DNA of 64,000 nt. Origin: Emergomyces orientalis. Taxonomy: Eukaryota; Ascomycota; Eurotiomycetes; Onygenales; Ajellomycetaceae. The notes under the pieces were generated by a model. The model saw nothing but the letters and a program-made list of their open reading frames with translations, was not told the origin of the DNA and made no database searches. Below, piece by piece: positions 24,140 to 36,827 of this stretch. Each line of letters opens with the position of its first letter. Positions within the stretch are counted from its first letter, which is position 1. Position numbers and translations under genes: made by a program. The stretch lies in assembly GCA_002110485.1 (NCBI GenBank), contig MOWL01000089.1, positions 310,001 through 374,000 on the forward strand, read 5' to 3'.

Positions 24140-24918
24140 TCAAAATCTCCTCGTTTTCTCGCCCCTCCAAAACCCCATAAGCTCGCCCGTATCTCCCATC
24201 CATTCCCTCACACCATCCACCAACGCCTTGGCCATCCCTTTATTTTTCAGCTTCCCATCGCGATCTGCCGACGACGACGCCGCCGTGGCCCCCGTCGCAT
24301 ACTCCGAACCCATACTCGGCAACACATTCTCGCCCGCACTCAGGCTCACAAACAGCGCAAAGGGAACCAGCCAAACGCAGAGCCCGAAGTACGACGCGAC
24401 TTCCGTAAACGACGGCAGATCTGCCATCGAATCGTAGTAATATGGCTGTCGAGTATTGCTGCCAGCATCTTTCGACCAAGGCATGGACATCGATGAGTGC
24501 GTTGATATAGGGTCTGAGAAGTGGCGGAACCACAACCAATGATTGAGCCCGACCAGGAGGCAAGAGGTGATGAAGATAGGGTCTGTGAGCTTGACGATGG
24601 GGAAGCGGCGGAGATTAGCAGCATAGATGAGGTGGGATATTATGCTGAGGGCGCAGAGGGTGAAGGGGAGCTGGTCAATGAGGCAGAGGAGGACGTGTAG
24701 GGCTATTACGAAGTATATTAGGCGTGAAAGGAGGCGGCGGGCGAGCACAGTGTGTTCTTCGACGAGCTCGGAGAGGTAGTAGAGGCCGGAGGCTGGAGGT
24801 TTTGTTAGCTAATATTGCCTCTTGTTTAATATCGGGGGATTTATTCACCTATAGCGAGCGTAAGAAATGAGAACCCCACGATTAAACCCAGGTATCCGAC
24901 CAAGGGCAGAATCCACAT
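24140..24918 (-). CDS. SVP26: SVP26/TEX261-family ER-Golgi membrane protein
   Basis: Exons (minus) 24918-24849 and 24792-24140, with a 56-bp intron in phase, giving 240 residues. The start MWILPLVGYLGLIVGFSFL followed by ASGLYYLSELVEEHT matches the N-terminus of the Svp26/TEX261 family. About four hydrophobic segments are visible: 2-25, 46-70, 80-105 and a later one containing GLCVWLVPFALFVSLS. In yeast, Svp26 is a COPII cargo adaptor that loads type II membrane proteins such as mannosyltransferases into ER exit vesicles. The hydrophilic C-terminal ~65 residues carry basic clusters (KLKNKGMAK and a terminal RGEKTRRF), as expected for a cytosolic tail. It is divergent from BUD23 across ~500 bp. 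The N-terminal exon falls below ORF-size cutoffs and is found only by splicing. Confidence 0.88.
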
Positions 24919-25415
24919 GGTTGCCGTGGGAAAATTGTTGGCGCTGGAGTTTGTATTTCCGTATTATTTATATTATGGAGGATTCTGAGTGTGCGGGGAA
25001 TAAAAATATATTCGAGTAAAGCGTCATTCCGCTATGTGTGTTGGAATCCAAGCTGCTCTGTGGAAAAAATGTATGTAAAATGTGTGTACTGTACATACAT
25101 GTAGATATTTGTTCACTAGTTAATGAGGATGAGGATGATCCATGGATGATGATGTTTGTCCCAAAGAGGAAAAAGGCAGCCTCCACCAAATTCTTCCGTC
25201 TCCCACATTATATTTTCTGCGCTTTCTACAACCCTACGAACAACATATACTAATGCCTTGAACACCTCAGCTACCGCAGATATTCACAGAGCTGAAGAGA
25301 AAGATAACTGCATATTATTAGGAAGAAGTGAGAAAAAGGAGAAAAAAAGAAAAATATTCTGTTTTTTCGTCAGAGTATCTCAAAATTCGCCGAGTGGGCA
25401 AAATTTCTGCTCAAA
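24919..25415. promoter_or_regulatory. bidirectional promoter region SVP26 / BUD23
   Basis: A 497-bp gap between divergent starts, AT-rich, without a motif that I can assign. Confidence 0.4.
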
Positions 25416-26373
25416 ATGTCTCGCCCCGAAGATACTCTGTATGTTTACAAATCTGATAACTGAATAAACTAAATCACATATCACTATGTGGAATGTATTC
25501 CCTTAACTTCCCGCCGCTAACATTTCCATAAAACACAGCCCCCCCGATCTCTTTTACAATGACTCCGAATCCCGCAAATACACCACTTCCTCTCGAATCC
25601 GCAACATTCAATCAGACATGACCCACCGCGCCCTCGAACTCCTCGACCTCAAATCGCCCTCTCTCATTCTCGACATTGGCTGCGGCTCCGGTTTGTCAGG
25701 CGAACTCCTCTCCGCCGTCCCACCATCCGAAGGGGGGCCCCACACCTGGATTGGCATGGACATCTCCCCCTCAATGCTGGACATTGCGCTGCAGAGAGAT
25801 GTAGAAGGCGACCTGTTTCTGGCAGATATCGGCCAAGGCATCCCATTCCGTGCTGGAACCTTTGACGCCGCCATTAGCATCAGTGCCATTCAGTGGCTGT
25901 GTAATGCGGAATCTAGTGATGTTAGTCCTGAGGGACGATTACGCAGATTTTTTGACGGGTTATATGCTAGTTTGCGTCGGGGTGCACGTGCTGTGTGCCA
26001 GTTTTATCCCAAAAACGATGCGCAGAGGAGCATGATCAGCGGGGCCGCTATGAAGGCTGGATTTGGTGCTGGTATTCTTGAAGACGACCCTGGAACGAAA
26101 AGTAGCAAGCTCTACCTTGTGCTGACTGTTGGTGGAGGTGGTCTACAAGGTGATATTACTGGTGTTGTCGATGGAATGGATGGTGTGGATGTTCTGGATG
26201 CGAGGAAGAAGGCCATGACTGCTCAATCTCAGGGGAGGAGAGGTCTGAACCCGGCTAATGTCAAAGGGAGCAAAGCTTGGATCACGAGGAAGAAGGAACA
26301 AATGGAACGGAAGGGCAAAATCGTCAAGCCGAGCTCAAAGTATACTGGCCGGAAGCGACGTATTGCCTTTTGA
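25416..26373 (+). CDS. BUD23: 18S rRNA (guanine-N7)-methyltransferase Bud23
   Basis: Exons 25416-25438 and 25539-26373, with a 100-bp intron. The 23-nt first exon encodes MSRPEDT plus two bases and joins in phase to PPDLFYNDSESRKYTTSSRI, the signature N-terminus of Bud23, giving 285 residues. S-adenosylmethionine motif I is LDIGCGSGLSGE (~60-71), with GMDISPSMLD next. The C-terminus is basic (KKEQMERKGKIV and SSKYTGRKRRIAF), as in the family. The enzyme methylates a guanine of 18S rRNA with the Trm112 partner and is needed for 40S subunit maturation and export. It acts in the nucleus. The length is normal. The short first exon is needed to recover the conserved N-terminus, which strongly supports this gene model. 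Confidence 0.93.
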
Positions 26374-28803
26374 TATTTTTGTCCCTTTAATGTTTTTTAC
26401 AACTTGTCAACTCACCCCGCGCGTGCTACTACTTCCGGCCGCGTACACCTATGGGGTGAATCGAGGGGCATGGAGATCGATCTATTCGCGCGTTGTCAGG
26501 AGAATATTCCCCCCGATCACGGCAATCTAGCTGGTCACCCCAAAACCGACCACACTATGGAAAAATGCCTCACCCATACCTCGAACAAATCTAACCCCGC
26601 AAGTATAGATGAACGCGTCCTCGTTTGTCGCAAAGTGAAATCGGAACCTTATCGATTTCAGCATGATCAGAAGCTCTGTCGAGTGCGATCATCATCATTA
26701 CCATGACCATTGGCCCAACACGTTTTTCTATCACTTTGTCTCTGTATCTCAATCTCTTTAGCCTTACCGAAATATCGATGCACCACCGCATGGCTCCAAG
26801 GAAACAAAGAATTCATCAAAGGTTATAAGTTCCGACACAATTTGGGTTCCCAAAACACATGATACTCTTCCAACCCAATCACCGTCGTAGATGGAGAGGG
26901 CCTCAACGCCCGGGGTGCTGATTTTTCACATACCAGACCAGCCAACAAGGCAAAACTGAAATGGACAAATCGATCCGAAGCGAGAAACGAAAATAAATCA
27001 AAAATGCGAAATCAATAAATAATAACGAATGAAAGAATTTCCCGACTTACTGGAGAATAACGAAAGGCAAATTTATTGGGAAAAGAAAATTGAAATGAAA
27101 CCTATCACTACGCGTCATATATTTTTTTAAAATCCAGTACAATGCGACCAAATCAATCAATCAACCAGCCGAATGGAATGGGATGGTAAACCCCTCCCGC
27201 GCCGTTTCCTCGTTTTTATACCTGTCTGACGATTATCCACGCCGGCCTCTTATTTCTACCCGGCTCCAACCTACATGCCCTCTGCGAACGGTTAATTTTC
27301 CGTCAGACTATAAACCCTGGCCAGCCCACCCTCCACGCCAACCGATCCCGAGGCGCCGGATATTAAAGATCGATAAGGTTTTACACTTCGGCCCTTTGCC
27401 CGTCCGGAATGGGGTCTGAATAAAAAACAGACAAACGGTTGGATGGGTAGAACTGTACGGGCGGATGATGATGATGATGGGGATATGTACGGGGTTTAAT
27501 GGATGAGGGCTAGCCGCCTCATGCCGAACTGACAGAAACGGTGGCAAATTTTCATCACAATCATTTTAAGTTTCGTGTTTAGGAATTGGGGATTTGGTTG
27601 GTGTCGTAATTTTCTCAACAAAGGGGGAAACTTGATTGAAAAGGGCGCCAAGAATTGATGGGTATTTTGTTTCTTGCAAGATGTGCTTTTTGTTTATATG
27701 ATTTATGGCTACTAATTTTATGAAGTTCTTTGTTTTTTCCTTTTGCCATGTGCTGCTATATGGACATGTATAGGTGTGTGTACTTTACATATATAGATTT
27801 TTGAAGATGAAGTAGAAATTCGTAGCGATGCGCACGAGAATGAAACATCACAGAAATGATCTCGAAATACAACACTATTAGAGTGACGAAAAATAATGAT
27901 GAGGAATAATGAAGAATGAACTACTGCGAAAATTATTTCTTGCACAGTACATTTTTTCGTGTTTTCTGCTCTTTCCTGTAACTATAGATTTCGTCTGAGA
28001 GTAGAAAAGATAATCAAGGATGTTGAGATTAAGAAAGGAAGAAAGGAATGAAATAATATATTTATCATGTACAGTTAACAGTTTTTCTATGCACAAAAAG
28101 AGAAAAAAAAACGATAAACAAAATGAAAAGAGATGGAACTAATCCAAAAAAACAAAACAAAAGGAGAAAATGAAAAAACATAGTGCATGTAGAAGGGCAA
28201 GGGTGGTTCTGGTGTACATGTCCAGTGTATATGTTGCGTTGCATTTTTGCGGGGGAGGCTAGACGGAGACTAAAGGGAGCAGACAACAAGGGAGAAAAGG
28301 GGTCCATCTAGGAGCAATTGATTTTGGTTTTTAGCTCCATGTTCCCCAGTCCCACCCCCTAACCCCGTTGTTTTCATGAGATGGATTACGTACGGAGGTG
28401 TGGGATGTTGGGGAGACGAGGAGGGTTCCGGGGAACGGAGTGGGACGGGGAAGGAGAAGAAACATGTCTAATCGCTAATGCAAGACAAGGCAAGATAAAA
28501 CAAAACCGTAGCTCCGGTGTGTTTTTCGGTTCAAAATTTTTGAAACAGAGACAAAAATGTGAAGCGCGAAAGAAATTCATTCCCGGATTCCAACCATTCG
28601 AGTAATATTGGGCGAATGGAAAAAAAGGGCTTGAAGGAGGTTTTGTGTTGTTAATGACATCTCAACGCTCCTTTTATTGGAGTTTTCCCTCGAAAGGAAT
28701 GAGTCTTGCTTGATTGTATTTCTTCTGGGGAGCTTTTGGAGGAAGGGCGGGTAAAAGTATATTTATCGATTTGGCGAGTGTGGTTATTGTTGAGTTACGC
28801 TAG
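26374..28803. other. 2.4-kb intergenic region
   Basis: 3' flanks of BUD23 and of the convergent IDH1. No domain-bearing open frame is present. AT-rich sequence and a (GAT)n run near 27466-27480 are seen. Confidence 0.5.
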
Positions 28804-30397
28804 TTACAGGGCTGCTTCCATCTTATCGAGGACGGCACGGGTAAATTCATGTGTGGAGGCTTGGCCACCCATATCGCGTGTGCGGGTGACACTAGATTTG
28901 CAGATGGTGGTTAGTAAAAAATTGCAGACAAAAGATGATAAGGTTCCACCGGTGGGGCATTGGTTGGGAATCCCGATGGTCATGCAGGGGGTATAAAATT
29001 AAGTTTTCGCTTTCTTGCTTTCTTTCTTTTGACTCACCCTTCTCCGATCACGTCATAAACTGCCTTGGAGATTCTGTTGGCGTGCTCATCGAGGCCGAGG
29101 TGGCGTAGGAGCATGGATCCTGAAAGGATCAGGGCTGTGGGGTTAGCTTGATCCTTGCCCTTAATATCGAGTCCAACGTGTCGACATCCCGGCTCGAAGA
29201 CAGCCACTTCGCGACCCATGTTGCAGCCAGGCACGATACCGGGTCCACCGACGAGAGCGGCTCCGACATTGGAGAGGATTCCTCCGTACAAGTTAGGCAT
29301 AACCATGACGTCAAACTGCTGAGGACGAGCAACTGCTTGCATAGATGCGTTATCCACAATCATATCATTCGTTTCCAGGGTTGGGTAGCTCTCCGCAACT
29401 TTGTGGAAGGTGGAGCGGAAAAGACCGTCGGCCAGCTTCATGATGTTGGCCTTGTGGATGCAAGTGACCTTTTTGCGGTTGTTGGCGAGAGCAAAACTGA
29501 AGGCAAACTTGGCAATTCGCTCTGATTTGGCACGGGTAATGATTTTGAGGGATTCGACAACGCCGCTGACTGACTGGTGTTCGAGACCAGAGTATTCGCC
29601 CTCGGTGTTCTCACGGATAATACACAGATCGACATTGTCATGTCTGGTCTTGTAACCGGGAATGTTCTTAATCAAAACGATAGACGCATAGATATCTAGT
29701 TCCTGGCGCAGGGCAACGTTGAACGATTGATGGCCAGATCGCTCAACCGGGGTGTGGAGGATACCCTTCAGACCAAGCTTATTACGCCTCAATGAGGCAA
29801 TGGACTCTTTGAACAGATCTTCTGAATGTTTATTTCCAGCGTCTACACCGCTAACGTCGACCTGTTCCCACTCAATTGGTACGTTGTCAGCCTTGAAAAT
29901 TGTTTTCACTGATTCCGCTACTTCCGCGCCAATTCCGTCGCCTGGAGTTCAAATGCAATTTAAGTTAGCAAGTAAGCCCCGTCCCGGTAAAAAAATAAAT
30001 CTGTCAAAATTTGTGAAGTGGGTAAGTACGAAGTTATGGTTAAATACCTGGGATCAGCGTGACTGTGTATTTGCCGCCATATTTGGTAGGCTTGAAGATG
30101 TCGGATTGCACGGTAGCGAATGCTATGCGCAAAGTGTTAGGGTTCGTCGTCAAAAGTAGGATTTTCAGGCCAGGATTGCACATACATCTAGCAGCGATTG
30201 CAGAACGAGAGAGAGGTTTAGAAGAAGTCTTCGCGGCAGTGCGGAAAAGAGACTTCGAACAGTAAAGAAAAGTTAGGATGGCAGCTGAGTGAGGGGGGGG
30301 AAGAGGGAGGTGAATTGGGTAAAATTATGGTGAATTGAATTAGGGGAAAGGGGAAATCACACACCTGCGCCGGCTGTGCAGTTTTCAGGGAGAACAT
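28804..30397 (-). CDS. IDH1: NAD-dependent isocitrate dehydrogenase subunit 1, mitochondrial
   Basis: Five exons (minus): 30397-30365, 30252-30186, 30122-30048, 29941-29038 and 28891-28804. Introns are 112, 63, 106 and 146 bp, all in phase, giving 388 residues. The first ~45 residues (MFSLKTAQPAQ, then SLFRTAAKTSSKPLSRSAI) are rich in Ser, Arg and Lys without acidic residues, a mitochondrial targeting peptide. The mature part shows YTVTLIPGDGIGAEVAESVK, RENTEGEYSGLEHQSV and NASMQAVARPQQFDV, and ends QASTHEFTRAVLDKMEAAL. The sequence follows the yeast Idh1 (regulatory, AMP-binding) subunit more closely than Idh2. With Idh2 it oxidises isocitrate to 2-oxoglutarate in the TCA cycle in the mitochondrial matrix. 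No Idh2 gene is in the window. Confidence 0.94.
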
Positions 30398-31863
30398 GGT
30401 GAAATCAATTAATGTAACTGGCTGGAGTTTGAAGCGATTGAGGGGACGAATGGGTCAAGACGGCTGCATGAAGTTGTTGAAGATGGGTTTTGTTGTTCGT
30501 GGTTGGATATTTTGGAGAGTTTTTTTTCTTTTCTTTTTTCAGGGTTGCGGCTCAACGCGGCTTAGTCAGAGATATGATAAGGATTAGCACAAACCCTCTC
30601 CTTTGTTTGTTCAATCATCATTCATTTACTATCACCATCAACTGTTGAGTCCAACGTCGACTATCTAGTATCGACTGATCTAGTCCTGCACTATGTGTGG
30701 GTGGTATGAGCTTCTTAAATTTACACATGCCTTAGCAAACACGGGCACATGAAACTGAACCTTTGTCCGTCCAGCCAGGGCATGAATAAACACAACGGGT
30801 TGTTACGCTATATCATATCAGACCACCATGATGGCTCTGATAGTCTTTTCTTCTTCTACCATTCTTGATTTTGGCCTAGCCTCTAGGGTTTGCCTCAATG
30901 TCTTAGTTCACTTCATGAACGGGGCATCATGTTGGAACTGAGCCTTGAGAGCAGCAACCCCGCTGCTCTCTGCTAAGGGTCAGCTTCCATGCGGCTACCA
31001 TGATACGATGATACGCTGACACCATTTACTCCATATCCACTCCATCATTGTAAACCATGTTTCTTTGCACCATCTCAGCGTAAGGAAAGAAGTCAAAATC
31101 TTTGCCTTGCCCCCTGATTTTTAGCTTGGTGTTAAGGTTGGAACTCTGCCCATTGAACCCCTAATCCGGAAATTTTCTCAATAACACCTTCGGTTATTTC
31201 TCACACTCACTATGATTATTGAAACACAAGAACGTCTATCTACAGCCCTTGCATGGCTGGAGGTGGTCCCTGCGTCTTCTGCAGCTGATGCATGGCTTGT
31301 CGTCCGTGTGGCCATGCTGAACGCGGAGGATAACGCATGGTCACCGTTGTTAGAACCTTGGGAAGAATACCCACAATCTGGGAAATCAGGAGATTTTCCT
31401 TCGCTTCCATCACTGGAGAACCCTCTCTTAAAACTTTATCAATTATCGTTTCATCTTGAGTTTTACCCCAGGCATTTACCCCAGGCAAAGTCAACGTGAA
31501 ACTGTCTTTCTCTCAATAAGCTATTGGAGATTGAATCACAATCACATCTCGTTTCTCTTGTGTTCGTCTGTTCTTTCTCCCCATATTTACTTTCTTTATT
31601 TCAACCTACTAAATACTCGAGATCTTCAAATATACCACCATTGTGGGTCCGAAGTTGCTTTCTCTCTCGACGTCCTTTTTCTATAAAACCCCCCTCCCTG
31701 CGTCTTAATCATTTCGTTTCCTTCTCCTCTCATGCACGAAAACCGATTCGATCAACTTGAGCAACATTAGCAACATTACAATACACTACAGAGTCCTCTT
31801 CATATACCTAGTTTCCCTTTCACAACTGATCCAACCTTGTTCTTCTCAAACCACTAAGCAAAC
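30398..31863. other. intergenic region: IDH1 promoter and pheromone-gene promoter
   Basis: Lies between divergently transcribed IDH1 and the pheromone precursor gene. CT-rich sequence occupies 31540-31800. The open frame at 31212-31499 shows no recognisable domain. Confidence 0.45.
31681..31690 (+). promoter_or_regulatory. TATA-like box of the pheromone gene
   Basis: CTATAAAACC lies 180 bp upstream of the ATG at 31864 within a CT-rich leader. Position and motif only. Confidence 0.4.
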
Positions 31864-32100
31864 ATGAAGCTCCTCGTTGTTTTCCTCACCCTGATGACCG
31901 CCTCTGTGTGGGCAGCTGCCATTCCAGCACCCGAAGCTGAGCCTGCTGTTGAGAACCCCATCAAGGCTGAATGTATGTCTACTCTCTTCTAAACCATAGC
32001 ATGTCGTTGACCTGTAAAATCTACGATGGTGGCCCTTTTACTAACAACCTGAACAGTCGTTGGGAAACGATGGTGTACTCGTCCCGGCCAAGGCTGCTAG
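31864..32100 (+). CDS. ppgA: alpha-factor-type peptide pheromone precursor
   Basis: Exons 31864-31972 and 32057-32100, with an 84-bp intron (GTATGT donor, CTAAC branch region, ACAG acceptor). The product is 50 residues. Residues 1-18 are a signal peptide (MKLLVVFLTLMTASVWAA). Residues 19-39 are a Pro/Glu-rich spacer. Residues 40-41 are Lys-Arg, a Kex2 site, and residues 42-50 are WCTRPGQGC followed directly by a stop. The pattern W-C-x3-G-Q-x-C is that of mature alpha-type pheromones of filamentous ascomycetes, including the ppgA products of Aspergillus. The mature peptide would be secreted by one mating type and sensed by the Ste2/PreB receptor. Only one peptide copy is present, whereas many precursors hold several. 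The two Cys probably form a disulfide. Apart from the short second exon nothing flags this gene, so ORF finders miss it. Confidence 0.85.
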
Positions 32101-34554
32101 TGGTCTTCAACCCACAGCGACTATGGACTGCGCGGCAGTCGACCTGGAGTTCCGGGTCTCGGGCTCCTGCATTCTCTTCGCCTTGTGCCTGGTGCTACAA
32201 GCGTAGGATGTTCCGATTTACTTTTCACGCCACTCTTTCACGATGTCAATATTCTCTCTCGACCTACGGCCCCTTACATCCTTTTTCTTTTGTTTTCTTT
32301 TAACTACCGACTTCGTACGGGAGTACATACCCGAGATGTCGAATGGGGATTGGTTTACGTATTTGATTATTTGGTTTACCGTTTTCCGCGACTCGTGTCT
32401 ATCGATTTGCTGTTAATTCCTTTTGTGGGGTACACGCTTCTGTCCACCTTACTCTCTTCAGTTGATGCAAGGGCGGGGAGGACGCCCAGTTCGACCAGGC
32501 TACAACAGGGGGTAACAACATCAATTAAGATATTTCTTTTTTGTGTGTGCGTGTTTTTGTGGAGACAAACATCAACAAAGGATCGTCCAAGGAAGAAATT
32601 AAACAAAAGGACTCAAACAAACAAAAAAACTCACCAATATGGATCCGCCTAAAGTTTTTCCAACGTCCGAAAGCTTCTTCCAACATTGGGAACGGAACGA
32701 AACAAAACAAAACAAGCCAGACCTTACACTTTCTTCGGCTACCAGCTTCCTCCCATTAACAGCGCCCTCGCCAGTTAAAATTGACTCCTGAGCTCGATCG
32801 CGGCACCTTTCACGACCGCCTTGCTATGATTTATGTTTTATGCCATGAAAACGCCATTTCCCCATTCGTATGTTTTTTTTGTTTGGGCTGGTTCACTTTT
32901 CTCTTCACTTTTCTCCTCATCAGGCGGATCCATGCCCACATTGTCTTGTTTCCTGAGTCCCCAGCCCCAAATGGTATAACACGCCTTTTTGTGTTATTGG
33001 AATCTGACGACCATACGTTCATTAGTCGCATTAACATTATTATTATTAGGGCCATGTACATATCTATCCCTTTGGAGATCATTTCCCTTTTGGTTTTTGT
33101 TCACAGTGTGTCCCATGTGTATCAGTCGTTTTCGTTTTTGAGGTATGATTAAGTGTACATGCTTCTAATAATTGTGGTGTTACCTGGCCCTTTTTTATAC
33201 ATACGTGAGGTAACATGAATGTTATGGGTCTTGCTTGTAAATATTTTAGTTTCGCTAAATTGCTAAAGAGAGTATATTGTTGTTTTCTGTTTAACTTTGA
33301 GAGATGTACAGCGAGATGGTAAAACTGAAATCAAACCAGTCCACGGAATCCTCTGCATAACTAAATAATGTCTTCTCTCGATTATAGCATCCACCCCCAC
33401 CCCTTTCCTCAAAGCTCGACGGAGAAACGGTTTAATATACATTTGAATACCTTATATAGCTCTTTAAGCTTGGTTTCGAACCTCTTTTTTGCCCTCCCCG
33501 CCCGCATTCCTGCGCCGGTTGCATATTTGTGTTAGCGCTTTTATCCTTTCTCATCTCATGCTTCTGTGACAAAAAGAAGATGAGTGAGCACAGTGATTTT
33601 CAGTCACTTTTAAAAAAGCGATAAACATTGGTTTCACTACTCAATTTCATCTTTAGTTGTCAAAGGCTTTTACAGAATCATTTGACCTGACATCATCACA
33701 TTCTGTTTTCATCATGTTTTATTTTTTTTGCATTAACTAAGAACCAGGATCTGCTTTACAGCTGAGGAGAAACAGATTGCTGCGAAAGAGATATAAATAA
33801 GGCCTAAATAAAAGACCTGACCGACTATTCTAAGACACGGCCCCCGAAAGCAAACATTGATCTACCAACCCTAGGGGTTCGGATACAGCTGCGTCACACA
33901 ATTGGGCATCTCATTTTCAATTCTTCGAGTTGCAACACAACAATAAATGGAGCATAACTACGTCGTCGCTAACCGGCCTAAGCCTTCGAAAGGACCGCCA
34001 CACAAATGCTTCTTCGAGTCGAAAACGTAACTCTCTCAATTGGGCTGCGCCTGGCAACGATCGGTTCAGCTGCTGCCACCCTGTCTCTGTTGGGTATTTG
34101 TGGGCCGGGCAGCTGATAACTCAAGCCTGGCCAGAAGAACAGTGAAATACGCGTACGGAGCATTCCGGGCATACTTTGGGGATAATTGGCAGAGGCAGAT
34201 ACATCGCCATGCAATCTTTAGTTCGTCTCTACTGAGCAAGCCTTTCAGTCATTCTGCTTCATGATTCAAGATGCAGCTGTACAGCTTCAGCACAGCCGAG
34301 AAATTGGCTTCTAGCCTTCTTTTCGAGCCCTTCTTGTGGTTTATATTAGGAAATTCAGCTCAAAGCATGTGGGGCTCTTTCAGCTTTTACAATTAAAGAA
34401 GATGCGATGAGGACCAGGGAGAAACAAAAGTATATAAACATGAAGATAACCTCGAGGCAATCCAACCTCACTATTAGCAACAGCAATTCCTGAACGAGAA
34501 ATACTATCTACCAGTATCATCATCAGCAGCTATTTACAATTACCCAACTCCGAA
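32101..34554. other. 2.4-kb intergenic region
   Basis: 3' UTR and flank of the pheromone gene, then AT-rich sequence and the promoter of the four-Cys secreted protein. Open frames such as 32781-33152 and 33930-34145 have no domain. Confidence 0.45.
34431..34438 (+). promoter_or_regulatory. TATA box of the small secreted protein gene
   Basis: TATATAAA lies 124 bp upstream of the ATG at 34555, an ordinary TATA position for a secreted-protein gene. Confidence 0.45.
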
Positions 34555-35070
34555 ATGAAATTATCCGCCTACACTCTCCTCCTGGCCGCTACCTCAGTAA
34601 TCGCTGCTCCTGCTACTGTCAAACGCGATGGTCAATTCTCAATCAGCGGTCTCAGGGCCCGCAAAGCCTCGGACCACACAATGAGCTTTACCCTCCTTGA
34701 CACTACAGCCGCTGGGGGAAATATCCCCATCGAATGCAACATGATCTGGTGAGTGTATCTTCTCGCCGACTAAAAATAACCTGTGAGGGGGAAGTACTTT
34801 GAATACTGATTCATTCCATATAGGCCCTCCAACTCTGTGCCAGACCAGAATGCCGCCTGTGGACCCGACAGCGAATATCTTCTCAAGTTACCCGGTGGCT
34901 TCCCTGGCATCGGCCATTTCACGCTCGCCATTGAGCGTGTCACTCCCGAACCGATTGGTGGTCGTGCTTATCTGGATGAGAATGATGGGGAGTGGAATTG
35001 CGTGGATAATCCGGAGCCTCACGTGGCTAAGGATTGCCATTATGATGGTGTCTATACCATTCCGCTTTAA
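34555..35070 (+). CDS. small secreted four-cysteine protein, AA1-like
   Basis: Exons 34555-34748 and 34824-35070, with a 75-bp intron (GTGAGT donor, ATATAG acceptor) in phase, giving 146 residues. The signal peptide is MKLSAYTLLLAATSVIAA, and a Kex2-type KR follows at 23-24. The mature part has four Cys (about 61, 77, 124, 136), enough for two disulfides, and alternating beta-strand-like segments (FSISGLRARKAS, MSFTLLDTT, GHFTLAIERV). The pattern resembles small secreted proteins of the AA1-like (Alt a 1-like beta-barrel) type, but this is a weak resemblance. It is probably extracellular. No catalytic motif is visible. Confidence 0.72.
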
Positions 35071-36827
35071 TTGTTCCTCTTTCGGAAGAACCTTGCAGAT
35101 AATCTATAAGTGAACATGTGGGGGTTTGATTTATTTGTGAGATACATAGTTTGATGGGGGGGTGCTGTTATTGTTTTGTTTGGCGATTTGCTTTTGTCCT
35201 CTTTTCTTAAAAAAAAAGGGGGAGGAGTTTGGTGTGGGGGGGTACAGTTTACATTCCTTTCATGCTGAATCATTTTATGCTCCTTGAACCTTGATGGAAT
35301 ATCAGAAAATTAATGGATAGTAGTTAATGGATAATCATTATTATTGCGCATATCATATAGTATCATGTCAGAAATTTTCCTTGGTGAGGTTTTATTTTTT
35401 TTATTTTATTTCATCCCTGAAACAGTTTCAAGTTCATTTGAATGGTTCCTTGCCATCGACGTCATCCAGGATTCCTGGGCATGCAAGCCACCCCTGACAT
35501 TTTTAGCCGCGGCGGGTTGGTGAATCAATAAAAATGAATGGGCGGGTGGCTGAATATATAGGAATAGAGTTTCTAGAACACGCTCTTCTATTTCGTACTT
35601 TTATTGACAACCTAGCGGCTTTTTTTGTTGTTTTTGCTTTTTTTTTTTTTTTTTTTGGATTGCTTCTTGTGTTACATATCTACATCATATGTTGCGCCCC
35701 TTGGGGCGAACGGAACGGAAGAGCGGGAGGCTGAAATCGAACTTGGGACTGTTAACTACTGAGGATGAATATTCAATCCAACTTCAACCCCTTTTTTCCC
35801 AGCTTTCTTTTATTCGCCTGTTCAGTTGGGATTCGCGCGACCGACAGATTTAACCCGGGTACATACCGGGACTTTGAGAAACTTAAAAAAGTTTCTGAGG
35901 TATCAAGTTATGAAACCCTGGTTGATAATCATCATTTAACATTCATTATCCCCCGTGGTATTCATTCCTACTGCTGGCTTTTGCTTGGATGAATTGAAGG
36001 GCACGAACTTGGTACAAATGTTTGTCATTATGAAAAGAGATTTGCAGGGACAGCAAAATCGAAAAATCGAAAATATTGACAGAGGCCTGAAATATCCCTC
36101 CCCTTCTCGGGAGTGACAAATTTTTGATTTCTATAGTTTATTTAAAGATATCAAGCTATCTATTAATTTTGCATGGCTTGAGCTATGATGAAAATGAAGG
36201 GAGAGAGAAAAAGGAAGAAAAAAAATCGAACATAATTGTGAGAAGGCACCTCATTTTATACTTTGATCTTTCTGAATTTCACATTGATACTACGCATTCT
36301 TCTTAGAAGTATGGCAGAGGAGAAGAAAAAAGGAAAGGAAAGGTACTTATCTATATGTTGAGTATCTCTGGTTTCCCGTGTGGAGCGGAGCTGGTAGAAA
36401 AAAAAGAAGAAGAAAAGAGAAGGGCAAAACTAAACGAAAATAATGAACAGAGTAAGGTGGATGCTGCAACGAATGAAAGAAAAAATATATATGGAATTGG
36501 ACTTAAGTGCCAACGGACAATGAGTAGAGAGTAATGGGAATACTGGGAGGAAAGGAAAAAAAGAAAAAAGTAGAGTGAACAGCCTGCCATATCATCGCGA
36601 TCATGACGAGCTGAAGGTGAGTCTAAACTCGAAAATTGAATCAAGCATTCAAAATTGCCCCGTAAGTCGCTCTCGGGGGATCAAAGCTGATGAAGAGATC
36701 GTACTGAAAAATGGGGGTGCGGGTAATGTAAAAATAAAAAATAAAAATAGCAAAAATGCCCTAATTTATATCAAACCGAAATTCCTCTCCATCAGCAAAA
36801 CTAACAAAGCATTTAACCCATAACTGG
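35071..36827. other. intergenic region
   Basis: Convergent 3' flanks. Contains an 18-20 base poly-T run near 35639-35656 and a purine-rich stretch near 36300-36420. No gene can be supported. Confidence 0.5.

Noticed and set aside
31212..31499. 95-codon open frame upstream of the pheromone gene
   Set aside because: No domain; overlapped by an equally long antisense frame; lies within the promoter region.
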